Part shown: one piece after another, positions 24,225 to 36,156 of the stretch | Layout: each line of letters starts with the position of its first letter | How positions within the stretch are numbered: the first letter of the stretch is position 1 | Source: Anarhynchus alexandrinus | Taxonomy: Eukaryota > Chordata > Aves > Charadriiformes > Charadriidae | Direction of reading: 5' to 3' | Length of the DNA: 64,000 nucleotides | NCBI GenBank assembly: GCA_008711295.1 | Contig: VUYV01000102.1 | Location: 1,983,541 to 2,047,540, forward strand | The notes under the pieces: model-generated | The model's database searches: none | What the model saw: the letters and a program-made list of their open reading frames with translations, nothing else | What the model was told of the DNA's origin: nothing | Program-made: the position numbers and the translations under genes

Positions 24225-25495
24225 GGAATCATAGAATCATAGAACGGTTTAGGTTGGAAAGGACCTTGAAGATCATCAAGTTCCAACCCCCCTGCCATAG
24301 GCAGGGACACCTCCCACTAGACCAGGCTGCCCAAGGCCACGTCCAGCCTGGCCTTGAACACCTCCAGGGTTGGGGCCTCAACAACTTCTCTGGGAAACCT
24401 GTTCCAGTGCCTTACCACCCTCAAAGTGAAAAACTTCTTCCTAAAGTTCAGTCTAAACCTGCCCTCTTCCAGTTTGAAGCCATTCCCCCTCGTCCTATCA
24501 CTACATGCCCTAGTAAAAAGTCCTTCCCCAGCTCTCCTGTAGGCCCCCTTTAGGTACTGGAAGGCCGCAAGAAGATCTCCCCGGAGCCTTTTCTTCTCCA
24601 GGCTGAACAACCCCAACTCTTTCAGCCTCTCCTCATAGGAGAAGTGCTCCAGCCCTCGGATCATCTCCGTGGCCCTCCTCTGGACACGCTCCAGCAGGTC
24701 CATGTCCTTCTTCTGTTGGGGACTCCAGAGCTGGACGCAGTACTCCAGGTGGGGTCTCACGAGAGTGGAGTAGAGGGGCAGAATCACCTCCCTCGCCCTG
24801 CTGGCCACACTTCTTTTGATGCAGCCCAGGATGCGGTTGGCCTTCTGGGCTGCGATCGCACATTGCTGGCTCATGTTGAGCTTCTCATCAATCAGCACAC
24901 CCAGGTCCTTCTCCTCAGGGCTGCTCTCCAGCCATTCCCCGCCCAGCCTGTAATTGTGCTTGGGATTGCCCTGACCTGGATGTAGGACCTTGCACTTGGC
25001 CTTGTTGAACTGCATGAGGTTGGCTTGGGCCCACCTCTCCAGCCTGTCCAGGTCCCTCTGGATGGCATCCCTCCCCTCCAGCGTGTCTACCTCGCCAAAC
25101 AGCTTGGTATCATCAACAAACTTGCTGAGGATGCACTCGACCCCACTGTCCATGATGCCGAAAAAGATATTGAACAGTACAGGTCCCAGTACCGACCCCT
25201 GAGGAATGCCACTTGTCACTGGTCTCCACTTGGACATCGAGCTGTTGACCGCGACTCTTTGAGTGCAACCGTCCCGCCATTTCTTTATCCATCGAGTGGT
25301 CCATTTGTCAAACCCATGTCTCTTCAATTTAGAGACCAGGATATCTTGTGGGACGGTGTCAAATGCTTTGCACAAGTCCAAGCAGATGACATCAGTCGAT
25401 CTTCCCTTGTCCACCGCCACTGTGACCCCTTCGTAGAAGGCCACCAAACTAGTCAGGCATACAAGGATTTCTGTTTTCCTGTATCTACTCAGAGA
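24225..25495 (-). mobile_element. CR1 LINE, 5'-truncated, best-preserved copy
   Basis: The element reads from about 25495 down to 24225 on the minus strand. On the plus strand it opens with two to three copies of an ATCATAGA-type motif, the CR1 3' terminus. A 3' UTR of about 90 bases comes next, then the ORF2 stop codon at 24317. The reverse-transcriptase frame runs uninterrupted to about 25495, where an in-frame stop and loss of family resemblance mark the truncation. About 1.27 kb of a 4-5 kb full-length element remains. The 3' tail nearly matches the short copy at 50049-50127, so both belong to one subfamily. There is no sign of a target-site duplication. Confidence 0.97.
24317..25447 (-). 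pseudogene. CR1 ORF2 reverse transcriptase fragment (376 aa, stop-free)
   Basis: ORF2 of CR1 encodes an endonuclease plus reverse transcriptase that copies the element's RNA at the insertion site. Only the C-terminal part of the enzyme remains here. RT motif A is LDLCKAFD at residues 23-30, with Asp24 as the expected catalytic residue. Motif B is [11 protein letters not shown] at 79-89. Motif C is FVDD at 110-113, where most CR1 copies read FADD. Downstream are SDRTRGNGF near 316-324, FFTLRV at 339-344 and HWNRFPREV at 347-355. The first codon, listed as Met, is a TTG in the middle of the family pattern. The frame continues upstream as CLTSLVAF and on to about 25495, so this is not a genuine start. 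The endonuclease and ORF1 are absent. No stop or frameshift occurs in 376 codons, which suggests a fairly recent insertion, but it is not mobile on its own. Confidence 0.95.
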
Positions 25496-28400
25496 TTATA
25501 ATAGTGCAGCACTAACTAAAAAATCAAGCAGAAGTTTGTTTTCTTGCAGATATTATGAACTTTTTAGCTATTCCTCTGCTCATGTGCCACTTTGGCTATT
25601 TTTCAGGGCAATTCTGTCTCATAAGTATATAGCTGCTCCAATGGTTGGCAATATTCCCTACACATTGTAAAGACATCTTAGATAAGGCACAGAATAATAT
25701 GTGCAGAATTGTGTGCAGCTTCTGGACCTGAAACACTTCATCTTATATGACCATTCCATTATTAATACATGATATTTAATTTGAGACATATAAGAGATTC
25801 TGCATCACATGAAATGGATGATAATTGAGAGATTCGAATCCACAAAATTTATTCTGAGTATACTTTCTATACAGGGTTTTAAATTATCCTTTTTTTCCTT
25901 GTGTAGTTTTTACTGTTGTTTACATTTTTAATAGATCGCTCCTGACAAGTAATATAAATATATATATCATTTTTCCAGTGAATATTATATCTTTAGATTT
26001 TACATCCAGATTTTTTAATTGTATGAACAACACCATTCACCAAAACTGTTTCTGGGGTAAGTTTTTATTCTGTCCTTAAGTGTATAAAGAAAGGCTTAAT
26101 GAAAGTAGTTATTAAAATGCATAGACTATTTCAGTACTTAAGAACTGTAGAAATTATGTATGGAATAGGAGCTTTAACTATTCCACTGCTAGGAGCACAA
26201 AACAATTTTAATTATGATACACTCACAGACAAATAGTGAGTCTTATGCAGTCATATTCTTTATCAAACTCATCAGTTCAAATGCAAAGGAAAATTCTTAT
26301 ATTAAATAAACCTACATAACATTTATGAAATAAAACAATTGGCTTTGCAGAAAAAGAGTAAGAAAAGTTAAATAAATGAGAGAAGGAAGGAAAAAAGATT
26401 GAAAACATTGTTAAAAATAAGTGAAGGAATATGATCTCATCCAGATGGGTAGTTATAACTCTCAGAAGACATTTAACTATCTCAAACAGCAATTAACATA
26501 TAAGGGATACAATATTCTGAAATGAGGATGAGAAATAGGAGAGAGATTTCAAATAAAGGTAGATCTACACTGGTTTTATCGGTAAAAATGTATCAGGTAT
26601 TGCAGTTTACTGAAGTAGAGTGAATTGCTGTCATATGTGAGGCCTAACCCACTATCTCTTTAATCCAAGTGTACTCCTAGAATTTAGTCTAAGCATAAGG
26701 ATTTTATAAGAAATGTAATGTTCAGTGTTATTTAATCACTTGCTAAAGATGTTTAATACCTAATAAATATGTCAAGAGGTATTTTTAATTTCCTGGCACT
26801 TTGCTAGCCTTCTAGCTTAGCAATAACAATAAACCAACAAAAGCAGACGTTGGTGAGAAAATCTGCAGTGCCAACAGTGTTAGGTAAGGTCACTACGCTC
26901 TTACAATAAGGTGCCACTTCATGTAACAAATGTAAGGAAATAAAAATAAAAATTAGCATAAGCTGTTAAGTAATGTTTTCTATGAAAGTTCCCAAACATA
27001 TTAACATTACGATTTTAGATAGTCACTGTTATTTAAAATACCACATGATTATTGAAAACATATTTATTGGATGTTTAACCATTATACGATTGATCTTTAA
27101 TTTTTTTCAGATACTGCTTAAACTTCAGTGTGTTTTTCATAATAATTTGTTACATAGAAATATACTACAGAAATTCTCATCCTGCAACTGACCCAAGAAC
27201 CTATCTGTTCTGAAGCCTTCCCTCTGAATGGTGACAAATGGAGAAAAGACACTTTAAAAAACAACATATCCAATAATGCAAATTATTTTTTTTATCCTGC
27301 CTTTTGCTTCCCTTTCTCCCCCACAACACGCACATTGAAGAATAAAAATGTTATCACGTGCAGTCTCTGGGATCCAGGCTGCCAATTCAATTGCCAGAAA
27401 ACAGCAACTCCTTTTTATAAAACAACGATATTGATGACAGCAACAAAGACAGTAACAACAGTATTAATAAAGGTGATGGCAGTTAGTGTATGTTAAGTAC
27501 TAACTGATCACAGTCATGTGGTTTTAAAATTCAGCATTCAAAAATACTTGGGAGAAGTCAGACTAGCCCTTCCTCATTTAGAGCAGACACTTCAAAATTA
27601 ATTTTCTGTATACAGAAGTCAGCTCTCGGCACATATTTTTATCTTCTGTATATCTTTAAGGTACTGGAGTGATTGTTTCCAACACACTGTTTATGATCCA
27701 TCAGCCAGTTAACAACAAACAACAAATCCTGCAGCATTTACTGTCCCCTAATTTTTCACAGTTTCATTACAGTCAGGTCTGCTGTCTCCTGTGGTGTAGG
27801 TAACCACCACGTATGGCATCAGGAAGCAGCAGCCCAATTAGCACTGAAGATCACTGATGGCACAACAGTATCTGGAAATCCCTTTTGGCCAGCAGCCGAC
27901 ACCTCTGCAGTCACAGTTTCCCCCAAAGCCACCGCTGAGACAAAGCAGCTGAGCCTGGGAAATGTGTGAAGCGAGCAGCTAACCGTTCACAGTGCAACTC
28001 AGACAGCTGGGTGGGCAGGGATTGAGGGCAGGAATAAAATAGATTGTTGGAATACGTAAAGCAATGGGCACACTTGTCACTTTTACTACTTCGAACTACT
28101 TGCATCTCAGGGCTTCTTCATTATGGCCAGTCAATATGCACGTGCTAAGAAAAAACAAAAAACAGTTCTTCATTGCAAAAATTCCTTACAAGATAAGCAT
28201 TTTCTTTTAATTTCTCCCATTGCGATATTCTCACCAGTAATAAATACAATAACATTTAAAAAATGAATACTGAAACGCTTAAGGAAATAAGTTTTTAATG
28301 GGTCACTTTTCAATCTATGTCTACTAAAAGAGATGCAAGAGGTTTCTAAATGAACTATGCATAGTCCTACATGTGAATAGTCATTCATTTTATGTAGAAG

Positions 28401-28626
28401 ACATACAGAAATAGAAAAATACTGTGGATCTGGCCATGGATAAGACAGTCAAATAAACAGTAATTCTATTGTAACTTCCTTTCCTCCTAAACTCTGCTTG
28501 CTTAAAGCCCCTGTTCTTATTTCCTGGAGACAAAGTTGTAAGTCTCAGTTCAGAAGACTTCACAACTCCCAGCAGCTTCTGCAGAGACAGAACTGATCTT
28601 GGTTCTGTAACATGGGATCGTGCATT
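25496..28626. other. AT-rich non-coding DNA
   Basis: No gene or named repeat is recognisable. A tRNA B-box-like string at 25831-25841 has no cloverleaf around it. Confidence 0.65.
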
Positions 28627-28677
28627 CTTCAAGGTCTCTTCCAACCTAAACCATTCTATGATTCTATGATTCTGTGA
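28627..28677 (+). mobile_element. CR1 LINE 3' tail only, plus strand
   Basis: About 50 bases of CR1 3' UTR end in ATTCTATG, ATTCTATG and ATTCTGTG, the CR1 terminal repeat. This copy is in the plus orientation, unlike the other CR1 copies in the window. It is an extreme 5' truncation. The sequence upstream of 28627 shows no further CR1 resemblance. Confidence 0.9.
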
Positions 28678-30029
28678 GTTTAAAGTGCATATAGATGGCT
28701 GTTGCTCACATACCGGATATGAACCAAAGCTCATTAAAGTAAAAAAGATTAGTGTTGCTGGCCTTAACGAGCTTTGGATCATGCCTGACAGCATACACCA
28801 TCTGAAATATTTCTGGTTCTGTAAAGGATCAACATATCGATTTCATTGCTGCAACTCTAATTTTATTTGAAACTTCTCAAATTTATTATTGTTTTGTCTA
28901 AAAAAAATGAAACATTTTTAGGAAGATACATCGAAAACAGTATTTGTATAATTGTCTGTCCTCTATGTCAACAGTTTCTGTAAAGCAAGTGCAGTGACCA
29001 GTGTCAACAAGCAACACTTTAAAATCTATTTCTTACTGATTCAGAATGGTTTCTGCCACCCCTGGGGACACTATTTGTGTCTGGCAAGAACATTTCAGTC
29101 TGACAGCTCCTGATTTTCATCAGGGAGGGGAAAAAGGCAGAACTAATGGATGTGAATGAGCTTAAAAGCTAGTGAACTTATCAATCATAGAAAACAACTG
29201 TATTTTGGGAAGCAAATAGGAGTACTTTGGCAAACAGAAAAAAAAAAGGTGATAGGTATTTTTTCAGACACTGATGACTATGATCAGTTTTTGGTCAGAC
29301 TATTTTGGTCTCATAGTACTCTTGTCAGCATTGATTATTACATAAAATTCATCATGCACTGCATGAAATGTATCATATACAGTACCACAGGTAGGTCAAA
29401 TTCAGAGGTCCCACTTTAGTTTTTAACTATGATAAAATGTTTTTTTCATTCAATAGGAGGTTGTTTCAATAACAACTGAACAAAATTGAATGAAACCTCA
29501 GGATCTTAACCAAAGAATCCAGTTATATTTACTCAATTTTTTGCACAGCCAGCCCATTATTGTTCAGCTAGGTGAAGGTTCATGAATGTGTTTAAAGGCT
29601 TGCATATTTTACATCTTAAGGAATCTGATACCGTATTGCTTTGCTTAAGCAATACTTTGACTGCTCTTTCCACAGGATTTGCATGAATGAAGGAAAAAGG
29701 GAACTGCGATCTACCACTGTAATAGTTATTATCTGAGCTGTTTATTTTTTCATTTGGCACCTGATCTTACTCAGGAATCATACACAAATATAAGAGAGGT
29801 TAAAGTTACGATGGCTTGGAGAATGAGATGGATTATTTTTAGCCTCCCTGACTATGCTTAAGATAGCAAAAACTTTCTCAAACCAGACTTCAGACAAAAC
29901 ATTTTAAGATTCAGGGGGAAAAAAAAAGCTTTAAACCAAAAAGCCTAAAAAGTAAGATTCAATAAATGTCAAGCTTTTACAGCTACAATTAGCTTAATTT
30001 CCAAACAAAATAATTTTGAACTATAAAAC

Positions 30030-30054
30030 TTGACATTTTCAATAAAAATGTCAA
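30030..30054. repeat. Perfect 10-bp-arm hairpin, 5-nt loop
   Basis: TTGACATTTT (30030-30039) and AAAATGTCAA (30045-30054) are exact reverse complements around CAATA. Confidence 0.9.
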
Positions 30055-30406
30055 AATAAGGCATTCTGATAATTTTCAAAGCTTATTTCCCTAATGTTTG
30101 GAATTGACAGAAATAATGAAAAAATAGTTTTGGCAAATCAGCATTGTCAGTGACAAATATATGATGAAAAAAATCTCAGACTCCCTAATATTCAATGATT
30201 TATCATCTCTGTGCGCTAGAAAACTTAGCCGGTGAGATCTTTTATCTGTTTTTGTAAGGCTTGATTGTCATCTACAGGAAGAACTTTCTAGAAATTTCTG
30301 AGGGAAAAATAACTGCCCAGAGGCTTGTGATTTCTTTTTGCTTTAAAGTCACTTGACATTGGTAAATTTAGTGCAAGGTTTTAAATTTAAGTGGTCAGGA
30401 TTACGC

Positions 30407-30425
30407 ATGCAAATTAATTAATTGT
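30407..30425. promoter_or_regulatory. Candidate POU octamer plus homeodomain sites
   Basis: A perfect octamer ATGCAAAT (30407-30414) runs directly into overlapping TAATTA cores. ATGCAAAT is the classical POU-factor site and TAATTA the classical homeodomain core. Their direct abutment is suggestive of a developmental enhancer. TAATTA is frequent in AT-rich DNA, so this is only a candidate. Confidence 0.3.
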
Positions 30426-30839
30426 TAAGTATTTGCCAGTATATTGCATTTATTGGTATTTACAAAATTTGTATTTACCTCAGCTAAAAAAGGCTTGCTT
30501 TATCCTATTTTCAGAAACCAATATAGAATTATTTCCCTGACTGCAGTCTCTGGACTACTCTCTGTCTCCATAAACCCTCAGTTTCCTCGCTGGAGTGAGT
30601 TTTACAAAACAGGGTCCTGATTTACAGCCCTCTCCCACTACTTTTTTGCCCATGGCTACCGTAACTTAGATAGTGCTGCGAAGTGGATCGTTTGCTACTC
30701 GCTGAATGCAGTTTTAATCTTATTAACTCATCCATTTTCTTTTTCTATGCACATATTCCTTATGGCTACCTTCAGCGCTGTAGATGCAACACTCTCTCTT
30801 AACACACTCTTTAATTACAACACAACCAACTCCAGAGAA

Positions 30840-31210
30840 AGGCTTCCCAGGCAAGTTAATATTCACGTGAACGCAGAAACAGGCAGCTGAGCCTGCCTAG
30901 GTGATTACTGAAGAAAGCGACCCTTTTCATCACTAGAAATGAGTGAATTCCTGGATGCTGCAGCTGAAAGTGATCAGTCACTGACGGGGAGCCAGAGGAG
31001 GGGAAGGCAGACACCAGGGTTGCAATCTCGCAACTGCGAAAAAGACAATGCGTCTGCGCCCAGCTTGCACAGAGCTGCCCTGAATAAGGTGGCTTTTTGT
31101 CTCCTCATCCTGCTGTAAACTTCTAATCTCTCTTAAAATCTTCCTGGGGGGTGGCGAGGGAGGGGTTGGGAGGCCCCAGATTCACAGCATGGCTGTAATG
31201 ACCTTGCTCT
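30840..31210. promoter_or_regulatory. CpG-richer block, candidate regulatory element
   Basis: Against CpG-poor, AT-rich flanks this block holds clustered CpG dinucleotides, including ATCTCGCAACTGCG and GCGTCTGCGCCC around 31025-31062. It also has a palindromic E-box TTCACGTGAA (30862-30871) and an extended nuclear-receptor half-site TGACCTTG (31199-31206). It has no long open frame and no clear promoter. An enhancer, an unannotated first exon or a non-coding transcript start are all possible. Confidence 0.3.
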
Positions 31211-34200
31211 TGAATGATTTATCTTTGAAGCTCAAGTTGGCTACGTCCAACTGCTTTTCTCACCAATGGTTCCCTGCTTCTGAGTTCTGTATCTTAAAGT
31301 CCTAGATATGTTTGGAGCAGCCAGAAGTGCTCTGCATGCTGTTAGTGTACTTTGCTGCTTTCTTTTTTTTTCCCCTCAGGGCAACCTGAGGTGCTACCAC
31401 CCTCCACTCAAAAATGATGCTTTAATTAAGCTGTGTTACAGAGGAACAATGGGGAAAATAAATCAGAAGAGAAAAAATAAATTGCGAAAAATCTGAGTTT
31501 GTTTTCTCAGGGAGGAAAAAAAAAAAAGTAGATAAACAGTATAGAATTGTTTCTGTTCTCTTAATGGAAATGTTTCCTGAAGCTTTGTCAGCTTATTCTC
31601 TTCCCACTTTCACTCTCCAAAAAATCCCAAGTTTTTGCTTTTTTCAACACGATTTCGTAAACACCTATTTTTCTCTTCTCCAGAATACCACTGGACTTCC
31701 TCAGAATAACACCCCATCACCACCACCCCTTGTTTTAAATCAAACTCCCAAAGCGCAGAGGCAAGCTGTTTCACTCCTGCTGAATGGATGCTTTAGAACA
31801 ACAATAGTCCCACTGAGATGAGGGAGACCTCCTGCTGGGGAGAAAAAATGGGGAGACAGACAGACACACATACATATGCACACACACAGAGATCTCCATA
31901 TAAATAAGAGCAGTCCCATACATTTTCAAGGTAAATCACTGAGAACATCGTGCGGTCCGGAAGGACTGGAATGTCAATTTTCTTATCGCATAAGCTGGGC
32001 TTTGTGGTGAAAGGCTTACTGTTCCTGTTATCTATGGGCTACTGGTCAGTAAGCGATAGCAGGCCATCTCCAGAAGTCACACCTGGCAAACGTTACTGTC
32101 ATGATTTTCAGTGTACCCTCAGGCTTATTGCTGACCTTTACTGTTGAACCCATTAATCTAAATGTGTCTGACAGGCAGCGCTGCAAACATTACAAGCTGA
32201 GGTTCTGATTAAGGAAAATATTAGTCACTTTCACTTATTTGTGAGATCTAATTGAAGTATACAGTAATTAATGGCCACTAAGACAACTCAGACTAGACTT
32301 TGCTTTTAGGCCTGGGCCTTATCATCTTTCCCACCATTAGGTGAACTTTACACGCATTTAAGGTTTCCCAAAACTATCAACCAAGACTTCCTGGTTGCAA
32401 GACACAACATTAAGAGGTTGTGAACTATTTTTACCCTTCTAATTTTAAGGCCACATTTAACCATCTGCTGTTCCCAAACAACAATACAAACTGAAGAATA
32501 TATATTGAGAATCGTTCAAAACGCTAGATGAATAAATAAGGTCCTAAACTGAGTCTGGTTGAAAGTGTATGGTTTAAAGGCACTTTCTAGAAGGGATATT
32601 TTCAAGCTGCCTCTCTCCTTCTTTAACATATTTCTTTCTGTTTAACTCTATTTTTTTTCCACAGGTACCGGACTTCAACCCTATTGAGTTATTTTCTCCT
32701 TCCTTGAAAAGGTTAGAGTTTTGCAAATTATTTTGAATTTGAATGAATCACTTGGCTGCCAGTGTTGAAAAAGTTTTGGAATAAGGTAAATGAAAGTGTT
32801 AAGTTTTGCAATTTTAATGGAGCTCTCATTAAAACAGTAGCAACAACAACAAAATTAGAAATGACAAATTTGTCACACCACACCAGATGATATTCTGCAT
32901 AGCATCTACCACTAAAATATAGCAGTGTGCATATTTACATGTTTTAAAAGACAACATTTTTCCCCTCTGTGACCTACCATGCAGGTCACTGTTCCAATGA
33001 TCCTCTTTTAGTCATATTCAGCATCAGGAAATTAAATACTCTACTTCGTGGTTTTTGCAAACAGTGTTTTTCTCCCTTATTTGGTTTTAAACCAAAACTC
33101 AGAAAGCAAAATTTTCTGAGAACCAATTATATTGTTCTGAATTTTAACAAATGCATTTGTTATAATCAATAGAGATATTTTTTCCCTCATGATTTTGCCT
33201 TTGTGTACAAGTATAGTATGACAGTAACATGATTTAAAACCAGGATATGGCATCCCCTCCAAAATATTTTTAAGAAGCATTGTACATCTAAAAAAGCAAT
33301 AGCATGTTCTATCACCAGGTGGGACTCTGCATTAGAGACTTAATTCAGCTATTCACAGCTAGGTCAAAAGCAGCTGGAAATGCAATGTATAATATAATTT
33401 AGGAGTTAGGAAGTAGAGTGGTGATTGCTGAATTGAGATAAAGCAGGAAAGCTTTTTCCCCTTTTCATATATCTGTAGCCAAAACCAAGGAAATTCAGTG
33501 GAAAAGTGGTAGATATATTAACTTAATACTGAGTTGGATAACCTACAATACTAAAGTTCTTTTACTGATGGTAAGTAGACTTGATGTACATATGAAAATT
33601 GTTAAATTATTAAATTATTAAAAATATGAATGTATGAATACATGTATGAATGCATATTTTGTGATGCTAATATAATATAAACTATTTCCTGTGAATTTAA
33701 CCCGTTATAACCTGCATCTAGTACCCTCCTACGTAGACAGTTGTATAGCAACTAACCTTTCATATTTTATCCAGGAAAAAAAAAAAAACTATTATCAGAT
33801 TGATGGTTTCTCAGCCATGGAGATTTTAAATGTTCTCTTAAACTGCGTGGAATTAAATCTGTCAAGATCAAGAAGTACTACATGTGTTGTATGTTTTTGG
33901 AAAATATAATAAACTCAAGCCTAAACAACATTCAGTACTTCAACAGCTACTGACTTAGCATGCTACGGAACTTGATGTTTTGTATTGTTTTATTTTAAAT
34001 GAAGGATTTGGAGCAAAAAGGAAGAGAGAGATGGGGGAAAATTTATGAAGTTGCAAAAAAATTGGCCTTTTCCCTAATTGTGACATCCATGTTCTCTACA
34101 GATAGTGATGTGATGATGTGAAGACTGGAAAAGAAGTATAAAAATGTCAGGAAGAAATATTCCAAGTTGTAAATAAGTTTTGGCACAGTTAAATGAAAGA

Positions 34201-34414
34201 ATCATGATGCATGGAAATCACTACACAGAATATGAATACCATGTGCTAAGTCACAGCATTAAATGCTAACAAAAACATGTAGCATTGCAAAATGATTCAT
34301 AAACTCTTGGCTATATGAGAATTATGTTGCTACTGGAAAAAGATGACAGACTAATGTCAACTTAAGAGAAATGCTATGTCAAAGCAAAGTTTTCCTTCAT
34401 TTAGAGACAGAAAA

Positions 34415-34415
34415 N
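34415..34415. other. Single ambiguous base (N)
   Basis: One N sits inside an A-rich run (AAAANAAAAT). Unlike the N at 57487, I see no duplicated sequence on its two sides, so an unresolved base call in a homopolymer is likely. Confidence 0.8.
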
Positions 34416-36090
34416 AAAATGAAACATCCCTTTTGGTCATATAGGCATTTACAGCATTTTCATATCACAGTGTGTTTTTTATGTCTTTCACTCCATTGAC
34501 TCAGAGACAACAATCACTCCTACGGCAGACTCGATAATCCTTTGCTCTCCCAGTGTTTTGAGCTCTTTGCACTAAATCGCTACCTTAAGTGGCAAAGTTT
34601 CCGTCTCTCTCCAGGTGGTGCTGCCAGTCATTCCCCAGACTTGAAGGCTCCCACAGTGATTCTGGTAGTTGTTTTTTAATGTGCATGCACTCTCCTCTTA
34701 TCTATCACACTGAGACTGCGTCTACAGAAACAATTGATGTGGACCATTAGAAATGGATTTGCAGAGCAGAAAGTTGGTGCTGAGGAGCTGATGACCACCA
34801 CATAGGCAACATGGAGTGTTTTTACTTCAGCACAGCTCTCATCTGGCCCCAAGAGTCCAAATGGCCATCTGCAGCTGGAGTGCAGTAGGTGAGGTCCCCA
34901 ACACGTATTCTTCTACTGTTTCAGCTGCAGTGAATCCAGTTTCAACACCCTGAGCCCAGTCCATGACATGACTCCATGTAAGTGTGGACAAGCAAAAGAG
35001 TTACTTAAAAAATGTACTCTTAAGATAAGCTAAAATGTAAACGACACCCAAATCTGCTAAGGACTGTAGATGTGCAGTGTTTACATTGAAAACTGCTACT
35101 TTTTTTCTGAAAAAAATTGTATTCTTTATAGAAGTATGTGAATGCCTTCTCATTGGCACAGTAATTCCATGGGAGAGAGTACTGACTTTTCAACAGTCCA
35201 GCAGTAATTTTTGGGGGCTATTTGTTTAAAGTTGGTCCAAAAAGCTATCACCAGTTAACAAAAAAACTTTTATTACAGACGTAAGCTTCAGAGCTTTTCC
35301 ACGAAGCCAGTTGCTATTAAAGTATTTCCAGTAAAAGTACCTATTGATAGTCATTATTCCGTAACTACAACATAAAATAGTTCCAGCTACTGCACTGAAA
35401 ATGTCTTGGCCTCAGTATTTCACATTCAAAAGAAATTTATCACCTTGTTGTTCTTGCCAGAAAGACTAATTAATATTAAATCTTTTGAATTTCTCTGGAT
35501 AAAACTGGCATCTGAGAGCCTAGTATGGTATCACTGTGCTTTAAAATAAGTCTATAATAGAGATTAGTACCTCCTGTGTAATACTGTATGCATTGCATTT
35601 TGTTACATTTATTATACAAATTGAAATGAATAACAATATGCAGTTTAACATCTTATGAATATTTTTTAGTATTCTCCAACAGTAGTTAATATGCTAACCA
35701 ACTTCACTGAAAGGCATACAGATGTGGAAGGAGTCTATCTAGGGACTTTAATTATCACCTTGTCAAATTCAAATTATTATCTTGCGAGTTCATTTCCATA
35801 AAGTATCCCCTTTGCTGTTGGATGATTTAACATGTGTCTGCTTTTTCTTATCTTATTTGTATCTTTCTGGAGGCTCTAAACCTTTCAAAGTAGGCTAGCT
35901 CTTTGTCAGATCATGATGTTTACCATAACTGATTTTGTCAAATACATTTTTGCAAACACTCAATTTCACCAAAGATGGTTCTGTAAAATGTGAAGAGGAA
36001 CTGGCATGCACCACCAATAATGTTACATAAATCAGACTAAGACTTCAGCTATTTCTAAACAGGATTAGCTTACAGTGAAGAATCAAAGAG

Positions 36091-36156
36091 CCTGGGGAAT
36101 GATTTACCTGACAAAATTCTGGAGACAGTCATTCTTGGTTGGTAAATCATTTCAGG
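36091..36156. repeat. Inverted repeat, 11-bp perfect core extending outward
   Basis: AATGATTTACC (36098-36108) and GGTAAATCATT (36141-36151) are exact reverse complements across a 32-base spacer. Outside the core the pairing resumes (CCTG at 36091-36094 with CAGG at 36153-36156) after a small mismatch. No transposon end is recognisable. Confidence 0.8.

Larger units (their letters stand above)
28678..30839. other. AT-rich non-coding DNA
   Basis: No gene recognised. It contains a perfect hairpin at 30030-30054 (TTGACATTTT and AAAATGTCAA, 5-nt loop) and an octamer/homeodomain-like site at 30407-30425. Confidence 0.6.

Noticed and set aside
25025..25501. 158-codon plus-strand open frame
   Set aside because: Antisense shadow of the stop-free CR1 reverse transcriptase. 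The low stop density on this strand is a by-product of the GC-rich CR1 ORF.
25831..25841. GATTCGAATCC, resembling a tRNA B box
   Set aside because: No A box, acceptor stem or cloverleaf can be folded around it on either strand.
31308..31496. Candidate exon after a pyrimidine run ending in CAG before 31380
   Set aside because: A splice-acceptor-like string is common by chance. The downstream frame is short and matches nothing I recognise, and no matching donor was convincing.
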